64,000 nt of DNA. Origin: Streptomyces sp. TSRI0107. Its GTDB lineage: Bacteria > Actinomycetota > Actinomycetes > Streptomycetales > Streptomycetaceae. Made by a program: the position numbers and the translations under genes. The notes under the pieces were generated by a model that saw nothing but the letters and a program-made list of their open reading frames with translations, did no database searches and had not been told where the DNA came from. The stretch's first letter is position 1. Every line of letters begins with the position of its first letter. Of this stretch, positions 1 to 8,245 are shown piece after piece. The stretch spans positions 186,001-250,000 of the forward strand of contig NZ_LIVZ01000009.1 of the NCBI RefSeq assembly GCF_001905845.1. The letters are read 5' to 3'.

Positions 1-60
1 ATTTGACGTCACGTCAGCTGACGCTGCATCAGAAATGGGGTCATGCTGCGCAGCATGCGG
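1..60. promoter_or_regulatory. Cluster of palindromes at left edge, possible operator
   Basis: Three palindromes sit in the first 60 bases: TGACGTCA (4-11), CGTCAGCTGACG (12-23) and CATGCTGCGCAGCATG (42-57). The first two form a TGACG-3-CGTCA-2-TGACG array, a pattern often bound by TetR-type repressors. They lie downstream of the glycosyltransferase stop, so they more likely control a gene beyond the left edge than the gene at 133. No coding sequence is supported in 1-132. Confidence 0.35.
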
Positions 61-132
61 CGATTTTCCGGTTCCGCCCAGAGGGCCGCCGCTTCGTCCG
101 CGTCGGGGGCCGCGGGTTGTCCGGGGTCCCCC

Positions 133-1275
133 CTACAGCAGCGTTCTCAAGTCCTCCGCGAGCAGGTCCCAGCGCCACTTCTCCTCGACCCACCGGCGGC
201 CCCGCTCCCCCATCCGGCGGCGCAGTTCCGCGTCGCCGAGGAGGGTGACGATCCGGTCGGCGGCCTCCTCGGGGTCGCCGCCGCGCACCACCCAGCCGGT
301 CTCGCCGTCGAGCACCGCGTCGGGCGCGCCGCCGGAGTCCCCGGCGACGACGGGCAGCCCGGTCGCGGAGGCCTCCAGGTAGACGATGCCCAGGCCCTCG
401 ACGTCGAGCCCGCCGCGCCGGGTGCGGCACGGCATGGCGAAGACGTCCCCGGCGCCGTAGTGCGCGGGCAGCTCCGCCCAGGGCACGGCGCCCGTGAAGC
501 GCACGGAGCCGGCGACGCCGGTCTCGCGGGCGAGCCGCCGCAGGTCCTTCTCGTAGGGGCCGCCGCCGACGATCAGCAGCACCGCCTCCGGTTCCGCGGC
601 GAGGATGCGCGGCATGGCCTGGACGAGGGTGTCCTGGCCCTTGCGCGGCACGAGCCGCGAGACGCAGACCACGACCGGCCGGCCGGTGAGCCCCAGCCGG
701 GCCCGCACCTCGGCGCCGCCCGACTCCGGGTGGAAGGTCTTCTCGTCGACGCCGGGCGGCAGCTGCACCATGCGCGCGGCCGCCTCGGGGGTGAGCGCGC
801 CGGCTATCCGGGAACGCGTGTACTCGCCCAGGTAGGTCAGGGTGTCCGTGCTGTCGCCGATCCGCCGCAGCAGCTGCCGGGCGGCGGGCAGCTGGGCCCA
901 GCCGGCCTCGTGCCCGTGGGTGGTGGCCACCAGACGCTCGGCACCGGCCCGGCGCAGCGCGGGCGCCATCAGCCCGAGCGGCGCGGCCGCCCCGAACCAC
1001 ACCGCCGTACAGCCGTGCTCCCGCAGCAGCCCGACGGCCCGCCGGGTGGCGGCGGGGGTCGGCAGCAGCATGGTCGTGCTGTCCCGTACGACGGTGAAGG
1101 GCTGCTCGGCGTCGAACGCGGCCGTCGCCTCCCGGCCCTCGCGGCCACGCTTCCAGGTGGAGGCGTAGACGACCAGCCGGCCGGGGTCGAGGCGGAGTGC
1201 CATGTTGTGCAGGAACGCCTGGATGCCGCCGGGGCGCGGCGGGAAGTCGTTCGTCACGATGAGGGTCTTGCGCAT
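133..1275 (-). CDS. GT4 glycosyltransferase, PimB-like
   Basis: 380 residues, about the usual length for a GT4 retaining glycosyltransferase of the GT-B fold. The start MRKTLIVTNDFPPRPGGIQ is the classic GT4 N-terminal strand and glycine loop (residues 1-19). The C-terminal half has CVSRLVPRKGQDTL, the nucleotide-binding IVGGGPYEKDLRR and the EX7E-type acceptor/donor segment around IVYLEASATGLPVVAG. The closest familiar family is actinobacterial phosphatidyl-myo-inositol (mono)mannoside alpha-mannosyltransferase (PimB), which acts on the cytosolic face of the membrane with GDP-mannose. The specificity is inferred, not read from the sequence. The ATG at 1275 is chosen because longer in-frame extensions run into the divergent gene at 1341. 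Divergent arrangement with a GT87 gene supports a role in envelope glycolipid synthesis. Confidence 0.85.
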   Translation of the reverse strand: MRKTLIVTNDFPPRPGGIQAFLHNMALRLDPGRLVVYASTWKRGREGREATAAFDAEQPFTVVRDSTTMLLPTPAATRRAVGLLREHGCTAVWFGAAAPLGLMAPALRRAGAERLVATTHGHEAGWAQLPAARQLLRRIGDSTDTLTYLGEYTRSRIAGALTPEAAARMVQLPPGVDEKTFHPESGGAEVRARLGLTGRPVVVCVSRLVPRKGQDTLVQAMPRILAAEPEAVLLIVGGGPYEKDLRRLARETGVAGSVRFTGAVPWAELPAHYGAGDVFAMPCRTRRGGLDVEGLGIVYLEASATGLPVVAGDSGGAPDAVLDGETGWVVRGGDPEEAADRIVTLLGDAELRRRMGERGRRWVEEKWRWDLLAEDLRTLL

Positions 1276-1340
1276 CGCCGCCGACCCTACCCAACGTAGA
1301 CTCACAGGCCGGCACGGCCGTACGGAACAGGGGCTCGAAG

Positions 1341-2579
1341 GTGAACAGGACGGACAGCCGAGGGCACCTGGCGTCACTGCTGGTGGCGTGGTGCCTGACA
1401 CGCCTGTTCCTGCTGCTGTTCGTCTTCAAGGTGTACGTGTTCCCCGGCCCGGACGTCACCAGCGACATCTCGGTGATCTACCAGGGCTGGTACGGGGTGC
1501 TGCGCACCGGAACGTTTCCGCTGGGCGACGTCACCTGGCAGTACCCGCCGGCCGCCGCCCTCGCCGTCCTCTCCCCCGCGCTGCTCCCCTTCCTCGACTA
1601 CGCGCACGCCTTCTTCGTCCTGGCCTTCCTCGCCGACCTGGTCGTCCTCGCCCTGCTGTGCCGCGCCGGCCGGCGGCCGGAGCGGACCCTGCGCGGCGCC
1701 TGGGTGTGGGTCGCCGGGGTGCCGCTGCTCGGGCCGACGGTCTACGCCCGCTACGACGTGATGGTCACCGCCGTCGCGGTCGCGGCGCTGCTCGCGGGCG
1801 CGCGGCGGCCCCGGCTGATGGGCGCGCTGGCCGCGTTCGGGGCGCTGCTGAAGGTGTGGCCGGTGCTGCTGCTGGTCGCCGTCCGCAGACGGGGCACCTG
1901 GGTGGCCGCGGCGTGTACGGCGGGCGGTCTCGCGGCGCTGTTCGCCCTCGCCATGCCCGGCGCCTTCGCCTTCCTGACCTTCCAGCGGGACCGGGGCACC
2001 GAGGTCGAGTCGCTGGGCGCGCTGGTCTTCCACGTGGCCCGGCACTTCGGCTGGGACGGCGAGGTGCTGCTGAACTACGGCTCGGTGGAGTTCCTCGGCC
2101 CGTACGTCGAGGTGGTCAGCACGGCCGCGCTCGCGCTGACCGGCGCGGCGTTCGGCTGGCTGCTGCTGTGGCGGCTGCTGGCGGTGCGGTTCGAGGCGGA
2201 CACGCTCGCGGACGCGGCGTTCGTGGCGGTGCTGATGTTCACCACCACCAGCCGGGTGATCAGCCCGCAGTACCTGGTGTGGCTGGTCGGGCTGGCCGCG
2301 GTCTGCCTGGGCTTCCGGGCGAGCCGGATGCGGCTGCCGGCCGGCCTGGTGCTGGCGGCGTGCCTCGTGACCGTGCTGGAGTTCCCCGTCTGGTTCGCGC
2401 ACGTCGTCGCCAGTGACGGCCTCGGCGTCACGCTCCTCGCGGTCCGCAACGGCCTGCTGGTCGCCGCCACCGTCGTCGCGGCCCGCGCGCTGTGGCGGGC
2501 GACGGTGCCCCGCACCGCCCGCCGCACCCAGCTGCCCGCTCAGGCCGCCCGCGCCAAGGAGCCGACGGTCTCCTCCTGA
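1341..2579 (+). CDS. GT87/DUF2029 integral membrane glycosyltransferase-like protein
   Basis: 412 residues with a GTG start and about ten hydrophobic segments. The first loop has FPGPDVTSDIS and then WQYPPAAALAVLSP, the acidic and YPP motifs typical of GT-C transferases of family GT87 (DUF2029). Members use polyprenyl-phosphate sugars, and the characterised mycobacterial ones are mannosyl- or arabinosyltransferases of lipoglycans. The sugar here is unknown. TAGACT at 1297-1302 is a possible -10 in the 65-base divergent gap shared with the GT4 gene at 133. The 3' end overlaps the convergent MATE gene by 40 bases. Confidence 0.75.
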   Translation: MNRTDSRGHLASLLVAWCLTRLFLLLFVFKVYVFPGPDVTSDISVIYQGWYGVLRTGTFPLGDVTWQYPPAAALAVLSPALLPFLDYAHAFFVLAFLADLVVLALLCRAGRRPERTLRGAWVWVAGVPLLGPTVYARYDVMVTAVAVAALLAGARRPRLMGALAAFGALLKVWPVLLLVAVRRRGTWVAAACTAGGLAALFALAMPGAFAFLTFQRDRGTEVESLGALVFHVARHFGWDGEVLLNYGSVEFLGPYVEVVSTAALALTGAAFGWLLLWRLLAVRFEADTLADAAFVAVLMFTTTSRVISPQYLVWLVGLAAVCLGFRASRMRLPAGLVLAACLVTVLEFPVWFAHVVASDGLGVTLLAVRNGLLVAATVVAARALWRATVPRTARRTQLPAQAARAKEPTVSS

Positions 2580-3862
2580 CGCCGCCGGGCACGGCGCGCC
2601 AGCACCGCCACCGCCGCGCACTGCACCGCCATCGCGAGCGCCAGCGCCAGGCACACACCCGGCAGCCCGAGCCCGGACAGGCCGTACGCCAGCGGCAGCT
2701 GTACCGCCGTGCCGAGCACGGTCACCCGCAGCAGGAGCGGCGCAGCACCGCCGCCCTCGAAGACCCCGCCCAGCGCGATGAAGCAGGCCATGAGCAGCAG
2801 ATACGGCCCGACGCAGCGCAGGAACAGCGCGCCGGCGGCGGCGACCTCGGGCCCGGCGCCGAAGGCGGCCATGATCCAGGGCGCGGCCAGGGCGAACAGC
2901 ACGGCGGCGAGAGCGCCGGCCGTCCCGGAGAGCAGCACGGCCGCCCGGCCGATCGCCCGCCGCTCGTCGCGGCCCGCGCCGAGCAGGTGGGCGGTGTGGA
3001 TGGCGGCCGCCTGCCGGACGGAGTAGAAGGCCATGGTGGCGACGTAGAGGGACTTGTAGGCGATGGCGTACGCGGCGACGGCGGTCACCCCGATCCGTGC
3101 GACAACGGCGACCAGGACCAGCGCGCCGCCCTGGCGGACGGTGAAGTCGGCGGCCATCGGCAGCCCGGTGCGCAGGGTGCGGCGCAGGGCGGGCCGGACG
3201 CCTTCTGCGGGGCGGGCGGAGCGGGCCGCTCGCAGCGGCGCGGAGCGGCGCAGCACCGCCAGCCCCGCCGCGAGTGCCGCGCAGCGGCAGAGGACGGTCG
3301 AGAGGGCGGCGCCCTGGACCCCGTACCGGTGGATCAGCCAGGGGTCGCAGACGAGGATCAGGCCATTGGTGAGGAGCGCCAGCCGCATCGGGGTCCTGGT
3401 GTCGCCGGTGCCCTTGAGGATGCCGTCGACGAGGTTCTGGGCGAAGAAGACGGCCATGCCCGGCAGGGAGATCGCGAAGTAGCCGACGGCGAGCGCGAGA
3501 GCGGCGCTCTCGTCGCCGAGCACCGCTCCCGCCAGAGGCTCCCGCAGCAGGAAGCCGCCTCCCGCGACCACCGGTGTGATCAGCGCCCACACCGCCCAGC
3601 CGCCCCGCACTGCGGCCCGGACCGCGCCCGGGTCGCGGGCCCCTCGGGCGCGCGCGACCAGCACGGTCGTCCCCGAGCCGAAGACCAGCGCCACGCCGAG
3701 CAGCACGTTCTCGGTGTTGGTCGCGACGGCGACGGCCGCCACCGCCGGGCCGCCGAGCCGGGCCACCCAGACGGTGTTGATGATCCCGGCGGCCACGGAG
3801 GCGAGGAGTTCGACATAGACGGGCCGGGCGAGCGAGACGAGCTGTCCGCGATGCGTGTCCAC
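2540..3862 (-). CDS. MATE family efflux transporter
   Basis: 440 residues, the standard MATE/DinF length, with twelve hydrophobic segments in two related halves. Family features include WVARLGGPAVAAVAVATN near residue 30 and the repeated G-x-G segments. MATE proteins export cationic or amphipathic compounds in exchange for H+ or Na+, so this is a candidate drug or metabolite exporter. GTG at 3862 is preferred over the longer frame because the upstream extension runs through a palindromic operator and the divergent padR promoter. It is divergent from a PadR regulator, which most likely represses it. The 3' end overlaps the convergent GT87 gene by 40 bases. Confidence 0.85.
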   Translation of the reverse strand: MDTHRGQLVSLARPVYVELLASVAAGIINTVWVARLGGPAVAAVAVATNTENVLLGVALVFGSGTTVLVARARGARDPGAVRAAVRGGWAVWALITPVVAGGGFLLREPLAGAVLGDESAALALAVGYFAISLPGMAVFFAQNLVDGILKGTGDTRTPMRLALLTNGLILVCDPWLIHRYGVQGAALSTVLCRCAALAAGLAVLRRSAPLRAARSARPAEGVRPALRRTLRTGLPMAADFTVRQGGALVLVAVVARIGVTAVAAYAIAYKSLYVATMAFYSVRQAAAIHTAHLLGAGRDERRAIGRAAVLLSGTAGALAAVLFALAAPWIMAAFGAGPEVAAAGALFLRCVGPYLLLMACFIALGGVFEGGGAAPLLLRVTVLGTAVQLPLAYGLSGLGLPGVCLALALAMAVQCAAVAVLARRARRRQEETVGSLARAA

Positions 3863-3884
3863 GACTGGCAATCCCCCCTCGAAG

Positions 3885-3911
3885 CGAGCTACCTCGATTC
3901 GAGGTAGCTCG
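3885..3911. promoter_or_regulatory. 27-bp palindrome, likely PadR operator
   Basis: Perfect inverted repeat with 13-base arms, CGAGCTACCTCGA (3885-3897) and its complement (3899-3911), around one central T. It lies in the gap between the MATE transporter and its divergent PadR regulator. PadR dimers bind such dyads, so one site could repress both genes until a ligand arrives. Confidence 0.7.
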
Positions 3912-3968
3912 ACAAGAGGTACCATCGTCGTCACCACCGCCGCAAGGAGGAAAGGACGAACCGAGCGC

Positions 3969-4514
3969 ATGCTGGAGCTGTCGATCCTCGGCTTCCTCGC
4001 CGAGGAGCCCCTGCACGGCTACGAGCTGAAGGAGCGCATCAAGGCCCTCAGCGGCCACGTCCGCCCCGTCAGCGATGGCGCCCTCTACCCGGCGATCACC
4101 CGCCTCGTCGCCGCCGGCAAGCTGGCGCAGCACACCGAGCCCGGCACGAGCGCCGCGCCCCGCCGCGTCCTCTCCCTCACCGACGAGGGCCGCGCCGACC
4201 TGCGCGCACGCCTGCGGCAGCCCAAGCAGACGGAGATCACCGACCAGGTCCGTTTCAACACCCTGCTGGCGTTCCTGCGCCATCTGCCGGACCCCGCCGA
4301 GCAGGCGGCGGTGCTCCGCAGGCGCCTGGACTTCCTCGAGACCCCGGCGAGCTTCTTCTACCGCGCGGGAGAGCCGGTGCGGGCCGAGGAGGCCGGCGAT
4401 CCGTTCCGCCAGGGCATGCTGCGCGTGGCCCGGGCGACCGGCGAGGCGGAACGGGCCTGGCTGAGGGAGGCCATCGCGCTGCTGGAGGACGGACCGGCTC
4501 AGCCGCCGAGCTGA
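3969..4514 (+). CDS. PadR family transcriptional regulator
   Basis: 181 residues. The N-terminal winged helix (residues 1-75) has the PadR signature: LELSILGFLAEEPLHGYEL, then SDGALYPAITRLVAAGKL and the wing LSLTDEGRADL. The C-terminal part is a helical dimerisation region of subfamily-2 length. The start at the ATG before LELSILGFL matches the family N-terminus. AAGGAGG lies about 17 bases upstream, rather far for a ribosome site. It is divergent from the MATE exporter over a long palindrome, the usual arrangement for a ligand-responsive repressor of an efflux pump. Its last 16 bases overlap the convergent lipoprotein gene. Confidence 0.9.
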   Translation: MLELSILGFLAEEPLHGYELKERIKALSGHVRPVSDGALYPAITRLVAAGKLAQHTEPGTSAAPRRVLSLTDEGRADLRARLRQPKQTEITDQVRFNTLLAFLRHLPDPAEQAAVLRRRLDFLETPASFFYRAGEPVRAEEAGDPFRQGMLRVARATGEAERAWLREAIALLEDGPAQPPS

Positions 4515-5689
4515 TCCCGCAGATACTCCCGCCACAGCGCCGTGAAGTCCTCCGGCGTGGTCCCCAGCACCTCGGCCGTCGCCGCCTCGACCGCCCCGTC
4601 CCGCTTCCCGTGCTCCCCTACGGCCCGGTAGAACGCGCCGAGCCGCGCCTCGCCCCAGCGGTCCGCGATCAGCCGGCAGGCCAGCCAGCCACCCTCGTAC
4701 GCCTGCGCCAGCGCCGCAGCGTCCCCGGTGAAGCCGAAGTCCTCGTCGGCGGGCAGAGCGGCGGGCACCCGCCCCTCGGACACCGCGCGCGCCAGCTCCG
4801 GCGCGGCCTGCGCCGGGGAGCGCCCGGTGTCCCGGTAGCCGACCCAGTCGGCGTAGCCCTCGGACAGCCACAGCGGGGTGGCGGCGTTGGTGTGGGCGCG
4901 GGTGGCGACGTGGGTGGCCTCGTGGGTGAGCACGACCTGCCGGCCGACCGGCCCGAGGACGCCGTACGCGTCCGGGTTGACGATGATCCGGTCGGCGGGC
5001 GCGCTGCCCGCGCCGGTCTCGCCGGTGGTGACCGCGGCGATGCCCCGGTAGGAGGAGGCGGGCGAGCCGAGCAGCGCCGCCATGCCGTCCAGCGACTTCG
5101 GCACGAGCACCACGAGCCGTCCGCTCCACGCGGTGCGCCACGTCCCGGAGACGGCGGGCACCGCGCGGTCCGCGAGGCCGGCGAAGGCCCGCAGCTCCTC
5201 GCGGGACTGTCCGACGCCGAGGACCAGGCTGTCGGCGCCGCGCACGGCGGTCACCGTGCCCTGGTCCCACAGTTGCTGGGCGGCCTTGGGCGCGGGCCGG
5301 TCGGAGACCACCGTCCACCGCCCGTCGGTGCCGCGGTCGAGGGTGAGGGTGCGGCCGGCGGTGACGGGAGCGGCGTCGTATCCGGCCACGCGGTAGCGCA
5401 GGTCGACGTCGGCGGTGGCGGTGTCGCCGCTGCGCTCCAGGGACTTCAGCCGGTACGACCAGGCCGCGAGCGGCACCGCGCGCAGCCGGTCGAAGCCGGC
5501 GGTCGCGCCCGTCGCGCGGTGGGCCGCCGGGTCGTGGTCCAGGACGGCGGCGGCCCGCCGGTCGAGCAACCGCTGCACCTCGGCCCGCGCGGCGTCCGTG
5601 GCGGGCCGCCCCCCGCATCCGGTCAGGGCGACGAGCAGCAGGCACAGCGCCATCACCCAGGGCACTGACGCCCGCCTTCGATCAGCCAC
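4499..5689 (-). CDS. Lipoprotein with HEATH zinc-peptidase-like motif
   Basis: 396 residues. The N-terminus MADRRRASVPWVMALCLLL leads into a lipobox ending LVALTGC, so the mature protein is a membrane-anchored lipoprotein. Around residue 255 VVLTHEATHVATR carries an HExxH-type motif (HEATH), followed by PLWLSEGYADWVGYR, where the Glu could be the third zinc ligand. This is the layout of gluzincin/peptidase MA-like proteins of actinobacteria. The N-terminal third resembles a transport-protein-like beta domain. Substrate is unknown. GTG start; a start at Met13 is also possible. It converges on padR with a 16-base overlap and is probably a separate transcript. Confidence 0.7.
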   Translation of the reverse strand: MADRRRASVPWVMALCLLLVALTGCGGRPATDAARAEVQRLLDRRAAAVLDHDPAAHRATGATAGFDRLRAVPLAAWSYRLKSLERSGDTATADVDLRYRVAGYDAAPVTAGRTLTLDRGTDGRWTVVSDRPAPKAAQQLWDQGTVTAVRGADSLVLGVGQSREELRAFAGLADRAVPAVSGTWRTAWSGRLVVLVPKSLDGMAALLGSPASSYRGIAAVTTGETGAGSAPADRIIVNPDAYGVLGPVGRQVVLTHEATHVATRAHTNAATPLWLSEGYADWVGYRDTGRSPAQAAPELARAVSEGRVPAALPADEDFGFTGDAAALAQAYEGGWLACRLIADRWGEARLGAFYRAVGEHGKRDGAVEAATAEVLGTTPEDFTALWREYLRDQLGG

Positions 5690-5719
5690 CTTCCCGAGGG
5701 TAAGCGGCCCCGGGCCGGT

Positions 5720-6736
5720 TCAGACCCGGGTGACCGCCGAGACCGGCATCATCCCGACCGGGTCGTAGCGCACCGGCGCGCCCGGGTAGGGCGCGTGGAT
5801 CACCTGGCCGTTGCCCACGTACATGCCGACGTGGCTGGCGTCGGAGCGGTAGGTGACGAGGTCACCGGGCCGGGCCTGGGAGAGCGGGACGTGTCTCCCG
5901 GCCGCCCGCTGGGCCTGCGAGGTGCGCGGCAGGGAGACCCCGGCCTGCGCGTACGACCACTGCATCAGGCCGGAGCAGTCGAAGCCGCCGGGGCCCGCGG
6001 CGCCCCACACGTACGGCTTGCCGAGCGCCGAGCGGGCGGCGGCGACCGCCGCGGCGGCGCGGCCCGAGGCGGGGGCGGCGTCCCCGAGGTCGGGCATGCC
6101 GTCGCGGCCGGAGCGGGAGGCCCGGTCGTAGGCGGCGCGTTCCTCGTCCGGCAGCGAGTCGAGCAGCCGCCGGGCTTTGGCGAGCTTGCGCTCCACGGCA
6201 CGCTTGTGCGAGGCGACGGCCTTGCGGGTCTTCTCCAGCTCGCCGAGGGTCTCGGTGGCCTCCGCGCGGTCCTGGGTGAGTTCCCGCAGGGCCGTCTGGA
6301 GGTCCTTCAGCCTGGCGGCCTGGTGGACGGAGATCCGGTCCAGGACGGCTGCCTTGTCGAGGTAGTCGTCCGGGTCCTCGGAGAACAGCAGGGCGAGCGA
6401 CGGGTCGAGGCCGCCGGAGCGGTACTGGGCACCGGCCAGCGAGCCCAGCGCCTCCCGCATGGTGTTGACGCGTTCCTGCTGCCGGGCGATCCGGTCCTGG
6501 GAGCGGTTCACCTGGCGGCGCAGTGTGTCGGCGCGCTCGTCGGCCTTGTTGTAGGCCTCGGTGGCCTTCTCGGCCTCCGCGTAGAGGCGGTCGACCTCGG
6601 CACGGGTGTCGTCGTGCGGCGCGGCCACGGCCGGGATCGCGCCGAGCGCGGCCGCCGCGGCCGACAGGAGGGAGACCGCGACGGTCGTGCCGCGGTCGAG
6701 ACCGGACGACGGTGCCTGACGGCGATGGGACCCCAC
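5720..6736 (-). CDS. Secreted NlpC/P60 peptidoglycan hydrolase
   Basis: 338 residues. A twin-basic N-terminus (GSHRRQAPSSGLDRG) precedes a signal peptide ending near AVAAP. Residues about 45-200 form a long coiled coil with the GLDPSLALLFSEDPDDYLDKA segment found in RipA-like hydrolases. The C-terminal NlpC/P60 domain has the catalytic Cys in GGFDCSGLMQWSYAQAG and the His in DASHVGMYVGNGQVIHAP. Such enzymes cut D-Glu-mDAP bonds in stem peptides. GTG at 6736 is chosen by alignment with the paralogue at 7001-8035. A terminator-like stem with a U-run lies just upstream (6769-6811), suggesting leader-RNA control. Confidence 0.9.
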   Translation of the reverse strand: MGSHRRQAPSSGLDRGTTVAVSLLSAAAAALGAIPAVAAPHDDTRAEVDRLYAEAEKATEAYNKADERADTLRRQVNRSQDRIARQQERVNTMREALGSLAGAQYRSGGLDPSLALLFSEDPDDYLDKAAVLDRISVHQAARLKDLQTALRELTQDRAEATETLGELEKTRKAVASHKRAVERKLAKARRLLDSLPDEERAAYDRASRSGRDGMPDLGDAAPASGRAAAAVAAARSALGKPYVWGAAGPGGFDCSGLMQWSYAQAGVSLPRTSQAQRAAGRHVPLSQARPGDLVTYRSDASHVGMYVGNGQVIHAPYPGAPVRYDPVGMMPVSAVTRV

Positions 6737-6768
6737 GAGAAGCCGCGCTCCTTCCACTGGCGGACAGG

Positions 6769-6811
6769 AAAACCCCCGCCGCCGGGCGGGATGAGGGACC
6801 CGGCGTGGGGG
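6769..6811 (-). promoter_or_regulatory. Attenuator-like stem-loop with U-run in hydrolase leader
   Basis: Read on the minus strand, CCCCC-A-CGCCGGG (6811-6799 region) pairs with CCCGGCG-GC-GGGGG and is followed directly by TTTT (6772-6769). This is one of the few stems in the window followed by a U-run. It stands 33 bases before the start of the NlpC/P60 gene rather than after a gene, so it would stop transcription entering that gene. Streptomyces cell-wall hydrolase genes are known to carry c-di-AMP (ydaO-type) riboswitch leaders, but I could not match that aptamer here. Confidence 0.5.
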
Positions 6812-6877
6812 AAACGCGGCAGACAGTAGCCCCGTCACACGGTGACGACCAAAGACCTCCACGGACACGCACAGTGA

Positions 6878-6911
6878 CGCCCCGCCGCTGACGCAGGTCA
6901 TCGGCGGGGCG
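6878..6911 (-). terminator. Stem-loop after first NlpC/P60 gene or part of leader
   Basis: CGCCCCGCC (6878-6886) pairs with GGCGGGGCG (6903-6911), extended inside by a further G-C pair and TGAC/GTCA around a CTGC-type loop. It lies about 90 bases past the stop of the gene at 7001-8035. It may end that transcript, or form part of the structured leader of the gene at 5720. Confidence 0.45.
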
Positions 6912-7000
6912 CGAGGTCAGAAACCGTTCCGGTGATTCCCTCGTTCGGGGGGCATGGTGTCCCGATCTTGGAGCGGATCAGTGACGGAACGGCGCGTGGA

Positions 7001-8035
7001 TCAGATCCGGACGCCGAACTGGAACGGCATGTTGTTGATCGACTCGTAGCGCACGACGGTGCCGGTGCGCGGGGCGTGCAGCACCTGGCCGTTGCCCGCG
7101 TAGAAGCCGACGTGGTGCAGGTCGCCGTAGAAGATGACCAGGTCGCCGACCTTCAGGTCGGACTGGCTGTAGATCCTCGTGCCGGCGTTGGCCTGGTCCT
7201 GCGAGATGCGCGGGATGGCGACGCCGGCCTGGGCGAAGGCCCAGGAGGTCAGGCCCGAGCAGTCGAAGGAGGACGGGCCGGTGGCGCCGTAGACGTACGG
7301 CGAGCCGATCTTGCCCTGGGCGGCCTGGAAGGCGGCCATGGCGCGGCCGGAGGCCGGAGCCGCGTTGCCGAGGTCGACGCGCTCGGCGGAGGACCGGCTG
7401 GCGCGCTCCTCCTCGGCGGCGATGGCCGCCTTCTCCTGCGCGGTGAGGGTGTTCAGGAGCTTCTGCGCCTCGGCGAGCTTGGCCTGGACTTCCTTCTTCT
7501 TCTTGCCCAGCTCCGTGCGGGTGGAGGAGAGGTCCTTCAGCTTGTCGGAGGCCTCGGCGCGCTGCTGCGCGAGGTCGCGCTGCTTGTCCTGGATCTTCTT
7601 CAGCGCCTCGACCTGCTGACCGCTCAGCTGGTCGAGCGTGGACGCCTTGTCGAGGTAGTCGTCCGGGTCGGCGGAGAGGAAGAGCTGGAGGGACGGGTCG
7701 AGGCCGCCGGAGCGGTACTGGGCACTGGCCATCGAACCCAGGCCGTCGCGCAGCTCGTTGACCTCTTCCTGGCCACGGGCGACGTTGTCCTGGATGGTGG
7801 AGATCTCCTTCTGGAGCTTCTCCTGCTTCTCCTTGGCGCCGTTGTACTTCTCGGTGGCCTGCTCGGCCTGCTCGTAGAGCTTGTCGACCTTGGACTTGAC
7901 CTCGTCCTTGCTCGGCTTCTCGCTCGGTGCCGCGTTGGCGGCCTGGGAGCCGAGGGCGACGGCAGCGGCGGCTGCGGTGGTCAGCACGGTCACACGGGCG
8001 CGACTGGGCTGCTTGGGTCGACGGTGGGACGCCAC
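7001..8035 (-). CDS. Secreted NlpC/P60 peptidoglycan hydrolase (paralogue)
   Basis: 344 residues, colinear with the protein encoded at 5720-6736: basic N-terminus VASHRRPKQPSRARV, signal peptide ending SQAANAAP, a coiled coil rich in Lys/Glu (residues about 40-210) with GLDPSLQLFLSADPDDYLDKA, then an NlpC/P60 domain with SSFDCSGLTSWAFAQAG (catalytic Cys) and LHHVGFYAGNGQVLHAP (catalytic His). GTG at 8035 is chosen because AAGGAG lies 9 bases before it. The pair looks like a tandem duplication. The more lysine-rich coiled coil differs from its neighbour, suggesting different partners or regulation. Confidence 0.9.
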   Translation of the reverse strand: MASHRRPKQPSRARVTVLTTAAAAAVALGSQAANAAPSEKPSKDEVKSKVDKLYEQAEQATEKYNGAKEKQEKLQKEISTIQDNVARGQEEVNELRDGLGSMASAQYRSGGLDPSLQLFLSADPDDYLDKASTLDQLSGQQVEALKKIQDKQRDLAQQRAEASDKLKDLSSTRTELGKKKKEVQAKLAEAQKLLNTLTAQEKAAIAAEEERASRSSAERVDLGNAAPASGRAMAAFQAAQGKIGSPYVYGATGPSSFDCSGLTSWAFAQAGVAIPRISQDQANAGTRIYSQSDLKVGDLVIFYGDLHHVGFYAGNGQVLHAPRTGTVVRYESINNMPFQFGVRI

Positions 8036-8245
8036 GGAGGTGAACTCCTTCTTCTGAGTGATCACCCGCTCGGAGGTACGAGCCCAGACCCTAGTGATGT
8101 TCTTGTGATCAGTTCAAATCCTCACAAGAAAATTCTCGTCACACGCGGCATTCTTTGCCCACAACTCACGGGGTGCTGTTGACGGTTGACGCTACGTTGC
8201 GTGACGGTTCCGTCAATTCGGGCATCGGAGCCCGTACGCCGTCCT

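Noticed and set aside
1374..5645. 1423-codon open frame on the minus strand
   Set aside because: It runs antisense or out of frame through the GT87, MATE, PadR and lipoprotein genes and has the Arg/Pro/Gly composition of a high-GC shadow frame.
8036..8245. c-di-AMP (ydaO) riboswitch upstream of the NlpC/P60 gene at 7001
   Set aside because: The conserved aptamer blocks could not be found by eye, nor a terminator stem before the start.
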